Below are positions 8,104 to 12,318 of a stretch of DNA of 12,318 nt, piece after piece. The position numbers and the translations under genes were made by a program. The notes below the pieces were generated by a model. The model did not search any database and was not told the origin of the DNA. It was given only the letters and a program-made list of their open reading frames with translations. Position 1 is the first letter of the stretch, and each line of letters opens with the position of its first letter. Source of the DNA: Burkholderiales bacterium (GTDB taxonomy: Bacteria > Pseudomonadota > Gammaproteobacteria > Burkholderiales > UBA11063); assembly GCA_026461645.1 (NCBI GenBank), contig JAPJMP010000027.1, positions 1-12,318 on the forward strand. Reading direction: 5' to 3'.

Positions 8104-9777
8104 TCAATTAAAAATTTCGGTTAAATCAGTAGCTTTAGATAATGCTGTTCCAACTAATACTGCGTTATAACCTAATTCTAATACCGCATTTATATCTTCA
8201 CTCGATCTCATTCCTGATTCTGCTACTTTAACTATATGTGGTGGAATTTGATCAATAATTGTAGTAAATAATTCTGGATGCATACTAAAATCACGTAAAT
8301 CTCTTTGATTCACTCCAATAATATCGCCACCAGAAGATAATGCAATTTCTAATTCAGCTAAATTATGGACCTCAACCAAGGTTTCTAAACCAAAATCATG
8401 AGCTACTTTAACCATCATTTTAGTTTTATCATGTAAAACCGACACCATAATTAAAATTGCATCTGCTCCAGCTTTAGCGGCTTCAGCTATTTGTTCCGGA
8501 TAGATAAAAAAATCTTTACACAATATTGCAATATTGGTATCTTTTAATGCTTCACTGACTATTGCTAAATCATTAATTGATCCTTCAAACCCTTCATCAG
8601 TTAACACTGAAATTGCAATTGCACCATGTTTAACATATTCTAAAGCACAATCAACCGGGTTGATAATACTTGCAATTTTGCCACTTGATGGTGATGCACG
8701 TTTAATTTCTCCGATTATAGCTTTGGACTTACTTAATATTGCTGCTTTTAAACTTTTACGCTTTTTAAAAGGCCTTTGTTTTCGTAAAATAATTTCATGC
8801 AATTTATTTACCGGAAGAATTCCACCTTCTTTAAGCCTTACTTTAGCCACCTCAACACAATCCTGCAATTTCGAATTATAACCGTACATATACATTGCTA
8901 CTGCCGCATTAAGTACGATTGTATCTGAGGCTGGTGTATCAATTCCTGATAATATTTTATACAACATTGCTGAATTATAGATTGGATTACCACCTTGCAA
9001 ATCTTCCTTAGTACACTGTCTTAATCCTAATGCAACCGGATCTATTATTAACGACGACACTTCTCCTTCATCAATCACCAAAGCCTCTATTGGACCGATG
9101 CAGCTTAATTCGTCTAAACCATAACCATTAAATACAATTGATCTTTTGGTTTTAAGCTTAATTAATAGTTCCGCAAATAATTTGACCCGTTCAGGTGAGT
9201 TGGTTCCTAAAATTAAATGTTGAGCATTAGCAGGATTAACTAAAGGTCCAATAATATTGAAAATAGTTGAAGTACCGATATGTTTTCTTACATGGCTAAC
9301 TTTTTGTAATAAGGGATGAAATTTAGGAGCAAAACAAAAACCAAAATTTGTTTGTTTAACTTGCCTTGTTACTTCATCGCTTGAACTATTTAAGGAAAAC
9401 CCCATTATTTCTAATACATCAGCCGAACCGCATTGAGATGAAGATGAACGATTTCCATGTTTTACAACAGGAACACCACAGGCAGCAGTTAATAAAGCAG
9501 ATGCTGTTGAAATATTTATACTATTAGAGTAATCGCCACCAGTACCAACTATATCTAAAACCGGAAAACTAGTTTCAACTTCTATCATATTTGCTTTTAT
9601 AGTACTAATAAACCCGAGGCATTCATCTACAGTTTCGCCTTTTGTAGCTATTGCCGACAAGAAGGCTGCTGTTTGAGCTGGATTATCATATTCAAAAATT
9701 ATTTTAGCTGCTTGCTGGCTTTGTTCAAAAGTTAAATTAGTTCTAGCATTTAATAACTTTATATAATTTCTTAACAT
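8104..9777 (-). CDS. trpD-trpC: Fused anthranilate phosphoribosyltransferase and indole-3-glycerol-phosphate synthase (TrpD-TrpC)
   Basis: A 557-residue bifunctional protein. Residues 1 to about 325 are TrpD, which joins anthranilate to PRPP: DIVGTGGD (75-82), NISTASALL, KHGNRS (106-111), TIFNIIGPLVNP (171-182) and the metal-binding GLDELS (220-225). From about 335 it is TrpC, which closes the indole ring: EIKRASPS with Glu357 and Lys359, LCKDFF with Lys421, Glu469 (TLVEV), Asn490 (GVNQRDL), AESG with Glu520 and Ser521, and LVGTALSKA. The N-terminal extension of TrpC before the barrel looks shortened. E. coli fuses TrpG-D and TrpC-F instead, so this pairing is unusual. It lies 25 bases after trpR. 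No trpE or trpG accompanies it, so anthranilate must come from elsewhere in the genome or from outside the cell. Confidence 0.95.
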   Translation of the reverse strand: MLRNYIKLLNARTNLTFEQSQQAAKIIFEYDNPAQTAAFLSAIATKGETVDECLGFISTIKANMIEVETSFPVLDIVGTGGDYSNSINISTASALLTAACGVPVVKHGNRSSSSQCGSADVLEIMGFSLNSSSDEVTRQVKQTNFGFCFAPKFHPLLQKVSHVRKHIGTSTIFNIIGPLVNPANAQHLILGTNSPERVKLFAELLIKLKTKRSIVFNGYGLDELSCIGPIEALVIDEGEVSSLIIDPVALGLRQCTKEDLQGGNPIYNSAMLYKILSGIDTPASDTIVLNAAVAMYMYGYNSKLQDCVEVAKVRLKEGGILPVNKLHEIILRKQRPFKKRKSLKAAILSKSKAIIGEIKRASPSSGKIASIINPVDCALEYVKHGAIAISVLTDEGFEGSINDLAIVSEALKDTNIAILCKDFFIYPEQIAEAAKAGADAILIMVSVLHDKTKMMVKVAHDFGLETLVEVHNLAELEIALSSGGDIIGVNQRDLRDFSMHPELFTTIIDQIPPHIVKVAESGMRSSEDINAVLELGYNAVLVGTALSKATDLTEIFN

Positions 9778-9802
9778 ATTTCATCTCTATAAAATTCACT
9801 TA

Positions 9803-10147
9803 TTAATCTTTAAATAAATCAATAAAAATAGCTCTACGACTTTTGCCTAATGTTTTAAGAACATTTGAACCACGACTCACATTAGCAATACTAACTTTCA
9901 AATCTCTAGCTATTTCTCTCTGAGTTTTTTTACCATTAATTAATTCATGCATAATTCTAAATCTTTTTATAAACTCTTCACGTTCAGTATAAGTCAAAAA
10001 TATTTCAAAAAACATAAATAATTCTTTAGTAGTTTTAAGCTTAGAAAACTTTTCTAAAACTAACTTCATATGAATGTTTTCTTTTAGTAAATCACCATAA
10101 ATTTGTGATGTATCACTGCTGGTTAAATTAATTTCTTTAGTTGTCAT
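9803..10147 (-). CDS. trpR: Tryptophan-responsive repressor TrpR
   Basis: A small cytosolic DNA-binding protein of the TrpR family (114 residues; E. coli 108) that uses tryptophan as corepressor. The segment LTYTEREEFIKRFRIMHEL aligns with E. coli LTPDEREALGTRVRIVEEL, and TQREIARDLKVSIANVSRGS (75-94) is the helix-turn-helix. Tryptophan-contacting residues are kept: Thr52, Arg62 and Arg92 (E. coli Thr44, Arg54, Arg84). E. coli Ser88 is Val here. The RGSNxLK ending favours TrpR over the YerC-like branch of the superfamily. A strong AAGGAG lies 6 bases before the start. Because it sits inside the operon, it probably autoregulates along with the trp genes. Confidence 0.93.
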   Translation of the reverse strand: MTTKEINLTSSDTSQIYGDLLKENIHMKLVLEKFSKLKTTKELFMFFEIFLTYTEREEFIKRFRIMHELINGKKTQREIARDLKVSIANVSRGSNVLKTLGKSRRAIFIDLFKD

Positions 10148-10153
10148 TTTAAT

Positions 10154-10159
10154 CTCCTT
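10154..10159 (-). promoter_or_regulatory. Strong ribosome binding site of trpR
   Basis: AAGGAG on the minus strand, 6 bases before the trpR ATG, within the 40-base gap after the patB-like gene. It fixes the trpR start and contrasts with the weak ribosome site of the following trpD-trpC gene. Confidence 0.8.
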
Positions 10160-10187
10160 AAAAATATCAAATTAATTATGAATATAA

Positions 10188-11351
10188 CTACCCTATTGCT
10201 TTAATAAATCTTTTTAAAGCCTGATCTAATAAATCTTTAGCACAAGCAAAATTAAGTCGCACAAAACCTGGCGCACCAAAATCAGCTCCATTTGATAAAC
10301 CAATTCCATAATTCTCCAAATACTCGGTTGGATTAGTAATATTTTTTTCTAGCATTAAATGCCGCATATCAATCCAGGACAGATAAGTTGCTTGTGGTGA
10401 ATGAACAGTAATATTAGTATAACCATTTAAAGCATTATCTATCATCTTTTTATTGTCCTGTAAATAAGCAATAACTTGTTGTCTCCATTGCTCACACTTA
10501 GTATAGGCTACTTTACAAGCTAATAAACCTAATTCATTTAAATCAGCATACAAGCCATTAGTTGCATTTAAATACGTTTGCATTAATTCTGCATTTTCAA
10601 TCACCACAAAAGCACACCCCAAAGATGCGATATTATAAGTTTTGGATGGCGACATTAATGTAATAGTGCGCATTTTAGCCTCATCATTTAATGTGGCAAA
10701 TGGAATATGTTTAAGCTTCGGCTCTAAAATTAAATCACAATGTATTTCATCTGAACAAATTAATAAATTATATTTTATTGCAAATTCTAATAATTTATTT
10801 AATTCTGCTTGTGTCCATACTCTTCCCACCGGATTGTGCGGATTACATAATAATATTAATTTAGGTTTTAATTTACCTGGGTTACTTAATGTTTGCTCAA
10901 GTAAATCAAAATCAAACAACCACTTTTTATTCGACTGATCGTACTTCAAAGGCAAATTAATTAAATTCCGTGAAGTAAATTGCTCAATTTTTAGAAATGG
11001 CGGATAAATTGGGCTAAATGTAATGACACTTTCATCAGGCTTTACAAAAATTTTGCTAATTAAATTCAGTCCCATATGCACACCACCTAACCATTTAATA
11101 TTTTGCGGATTAATCTTCCATCTAAATGATTGATGCAAATAATTAACAATATCAGGCTTAACTGTAGCGGTTAAATCACTATACCCAAAAATCCCATGCT
11201 CGCATTTATTCATAATTGCTTGTGTAATTTGTGGTGCTGTTTTAAAATCCATATCAGCCACCCATAATGGAATTACATTCTTATCTTTGTATTTACTCCA
11301 CTTAGTACTATTCGTATTTATTCTATCAATAATTTTAGATAAATCATGCAT
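10188..11351 (-). CDS. patB: PLP-dependent PatB/MalY-family C-S lyase or aminotransferase
   Basis: A fold-type I PLP enzyme of the MalY/PatB branch (387 residues; E. coli MalY is 390). Known members cleave cystathionine and related C-S bonds, and some transaminate. Counting from the start chosen here, the motifs are WVADMDF (30-36), NPHNPVGR (170-177), DEIHCD (201-206) with the PLP-nitrogen Asp, SPSKTYNIASLG with PLP Lys237, and the carboxylate-binding Arg365 (FVRLNFAC). A longer frame opens at 11402, but I prefer 11351: family members begin just there (IIDRINTNSTKW matches the family N-terminus), and a perfect -10 box lies inside the longer version. It heads an aromatic operon with no other aminotransferase, so a role on phenylpyruvate or 4-hydroxyphenylpyruvate is plausible but unproven. 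Confidence 0.85.
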   Translation of the reverse strand: MHDLSKIIDRINTNSTKWSKYKDKNVIPLWVADMDFKTAPQITQAIMNKCEHGIFGYSDLTATVKPDIVNYLHQSFRWKINPQNIKWLGGVHMGLNLISKIFVKPDESVITFSPIYPPFLKIEQFTSRNLINLPLKYDQSNKKWLFDFDLLEQTLSNPGKLKPKLILLCNPHNPVGRVWTQAELNKLLEFAIKYNLLICSDEIHCDLILEPKLKHIPFATLNDEAKMRTITLMSPSKTYNIASLGCAFVVIENAELMQTYLNATNGLYADLNELGLLACKVAYTKCEQWRQQVIAYLQDNKKMIDNALNGYTNITVHSPQATYLSWIDMRHLMLEKNITNPTEYLENYGIGLSNGADFGAPGFVRLNFACAKDLLDQALKRFIKAIG

Positions 11352-11379
11352 AAAATATAAACCCAGACAATCAATCAAT

Positions 11380-11405
11380 GTAATATTATACCATAATAAC
11401 ATTAC
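11380..11405 (-). promoter_or_regulatory. Candidate operator over the -10 box of the operon promoter
   Basis: An inverted repeat with 10-base arms GTAATGTTAT and ATAATATTAC (nine of ten positions symmetric) and a 6-base centre. It covers the -10 box and reaches about two bases from the predicted transcription start. Such a position would block RNA polymerase if a dimeric repressor bound. TrpR, encoded second in this operon, is the obvious candidate. The site lacks the CTAG core of E. coli trp operators and is longer, so assignment to TrpR is inference. Confidence 0.45.
11385..11390 (-). promoter_or_regulatory. Extended -10 promoter of the aromatic operon
   Basis: The minus strand reads TGGTATAAT, a perfect extended -10 (TGn plus TATAAT at 11385-11390). 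No good -35 box is found at 16-18 bases upstream (TTCAAT at best), as is usual for extended -10 promoters. Transcription would start near 11378, giving a leader of about 27 bases before the patB start at 11351. This supports the shorter patB reading frame. Confidence 0.6.
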
Positions 11406-11559
11406 TGATATTGAATTTTATTAATTTAAAACACATTGTTGCAATTTAAAAAACAAAATCGCTTAAACTCTTGAGCAAAATTTTATTCGATAGGCAATAA
11501 AGTCCAAAATATCTCACTATAAATTTAATCAATTTCAATTTCAGCCCAACCGTTTTTAT

Positions 11560-11592
11560 TTATTCTTATAAAATATATTTTCTTGAGAATAA
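11560..11592. repeat. Inverted repeat between the coiled-coil gene and the operon
   Basis: Perfect 7-base outer arms TTATTCT (11560-11566) and AGAATAA (11586-11592) enclose a perfect 12-base palindrome AAAATATATTTT (11570-11581) with nearly the same centre. No T-run follows on either strand, so it is not a typical intrinsic terminator. It could be a protein-binding site or simply AT-rich chance symmetry. Confidence 0.4.
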
Positions 11593-11633
11593 GATCACAT
11601 GGTATTCTGTTGTTATTTTATAGCACATTTCAG

Positions 11634-12318
11634 TTACTTAACCTGGTTTTCATTGGGGTTAATTACTATATTTCTTTGAATAGACGTTTCTAAGGCCTTA
11701 TGTGCAATTTGTTGAGATTGCTCTTGTGCCAATTGAAGTCTATTATTCAAACTGCTTATAATACAATCTTGTTCTGTAATTTTTTGCTGCAAAGATTCAA
11801 TTTTTTGTTGCAATAACTCCACACTACGTTTCGCTTGTTCTTCTTTTAATGCTTGAGTAAATTTAAACTCTTGTTGCATTGATTTAGTAACTTCTGCTTC
11901 CGCTGCCTTAATTCTATCTATGGTGTCATTTTCAATATTGGCAACTTTGTTTTGTAGTGCTATAAATTCATTTTCTTTTTGAGCCACAGATAATTCTCGC
12001 ACCTCAACCTCTTGCTTTTGGGCCGATAATTGTTTCAGTAATTCTTGTTTTTGCTGTTCATATTTATCCATATCTATACGACGCTGTTGAGTAAGATTAT
12101 AATTATACTCATCCTCCTCTCGTTTACGCTGTTTTTCAATTTCAAGTTTTTTATTCTTGTAATCAAACTCTAAATCCTCTAATCTAGTCTGCCAGTGTTG
12201 CTCTTCTGATTCCATCTTAGCATCAAATTCTCTTTTTTGTTTTTCGTTCGCAATAATAATTGCAGATAATGTATTCGCATTTTCTTTAATTGCATATAAA
12301 TCATTTAAATGTTGTTGC
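11634..12318 (-). CDS. Coiled-coil protein of unknown function (N-terminus outside the window)
   Basis: I do not recognise this protein. The frame is open to the window edge: an internal Met lies at 12215, but 34 further in-frame codons without a stop precede it, including HLNDLYAIKENANTLSAIII, so the gene starts upstream. The visible 227 residues are almost entirely Glu, Lys, Gln, Arg and Leu rich, with heptad-like spacing and stretches such as QQKIESLQQKITEQD, typical of a long parallel coiled coil. The last 15 or so residues (NIVINPNENQVK end) look disordered. No signal peptide or membrane segment is visible in this part. Length, start and any N-terminal domain cannot be judged. It runs in the same direction as the aromatic operon but is separated by 282 bases and is probably a separate unit. 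Confidence 0.75.
   Translation of the reverse strand, partial: QQHLNDLYAIKENANTLSAIIIANEKQKREFDAKMESEEQHWQTRLEDLEFDYKNKKLEIEKQRKREEDEYNYNLTQQRRIDMDKYEQQKQELLKQLSAQKQEVEVRELSVAQKENEFIALQNKVANIENDTIDRIKAAEAEVTKSMQQEFKFTQALKEEQAKRSVELLQQKIESLQQKITEQDCIISSLNNRLQLAQEQSQQIAHKALETSIQRNIVINPNENQVK

Larger units (their letters stand above)
11352..11633. other. Intergenic and leader region upstream of the aromatic operon
   Basis: 282 AT-rich bases between the coiled-coil gene and the patB-like gene. They hold the extended -10 promoter and its overlapping palindrome (11380-11405), an imperfect inverted repeat GCTTAA/TTGAGC at 11461-11476, and a larger inverted repeat at 11560-11592. I see no convincing terminator for the upstream gene, no Trp-rich leader peptide, no T-box and no other coding sequence. 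Confidence 0.6.

Noticed and set aside
8534..8881. Plus-strand ORF of 115 codons, and similar ones at 5009-5203, 7860-8042 and 10642-10938
   Set aside because: All are antisense to well-supported enzymes and show no motif of their own.
9803..10147. Assignment of the repressor to the YerC/YecD-like branch instead of TrpR
   Set aside because: The RGSNxLK ending, the conserved tryptophan-binding Thr and two Arg, and the trp context all favour TrpR.
11461..11476. Imperfect inverted repeat GCTTAA/TTGAGC as a terminator
   Set aside because: The stem is six pairs with one mismatch and a 4-base loop; the T-rich stretch on the minus strand follows only after a gap, so it is weak as a terminator.
11446..11517. 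Minus-strand mini-ORF of 23 codons starting GTG, with five Tyr/Phe residues, considered as a leader peptide
   Set aside because: It lacks a ribosome site, lies upstream of the predicted promoter, has no Trp codons, and Phe/Tyr enrichment is expected in AT-rich DNA.
11352..11633. Search for an E. coli-type trp operator (paired CTAG half-sites) or a trp attenuator
   Set aside because: No CTAG occurs in this region and no Trp-rich leader with alternative hairpins is visible; only the different palindrome at 11380-11405 was kept.

Overview
The window is AT-rich (about one third G+C by eye) and tightly packed. Every gene I can support lies on the minus strand, so transcription runs from high to low coordinates. 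The organism looks like a gammaproteobacterium: it has an AroA close to the E. coli form, a true TrpR repressor, and tRNAs with genome-encoded CCA ends. The low G+C content, and a trp block ordered as in some chlamydiae without anthranilate synthase, would fit a host-associated lineage such as a Legionellales/Coxiella-like bacterium. That placement is inference only.

Layout in the direction of transcription: (1) 12318-11634, the C-terminal part of a coiled-coil protein whose start lies beyond the window. (2) 11633-11352, a 282-base intergenic region with an extended -10 promoter inside a 26-base inverted repeat. (3) 11351-448, ten close-packed or overlapping genes: patB-like, trpR, trpD-trpC fusion, trpF-trpB fusion, trpA, aroB, DAHP synthase, a pheA-like gene, aroC and aroA. 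(4) 451-421, a promoter whose -35 box contains the aroA stop codon, followed by tRNA-Pro(TGG), tRNA-Arg(TCT) and tRNA-His(GTG) at 382-114. (5) 113-1, where I see only a weak possible terminator.

Together the ten genes form an aromatic 'supraoperon'. DAHP synthase and AroB start the common pathway, and AroA and AroC finish it at chorismate. TrpD, TrpF, TrpC, TrpA and TrpB convert anthranilate to tryptophan, and TrpR is the likely tryptophan sensor. A prephenate dehydratase-like protein and a PLP aminotransferase-fold enzyme could serve the phenylalanine/tyrosine branch. Missing from the window are anthranilate synthase (trpE/trpG), chorismate mutase, tyrA, aroD/aroQ, aroE and aroK.

Points most worth a second look are the two unusual trp fusions; the trpR-D-C-F-B-A order without trpE/G; a TrpF domain lacking its usual catalytic Asp and Gly-rich loop; a short prephenate dehydratase-like protein with no ACT domain and altered core motifs; changed allosteric positions in DAHP synthase; and a palindrome over the -10 box of the operon promoter. 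I see no CRISPR array, insertion sequence, transposase or phage gene.
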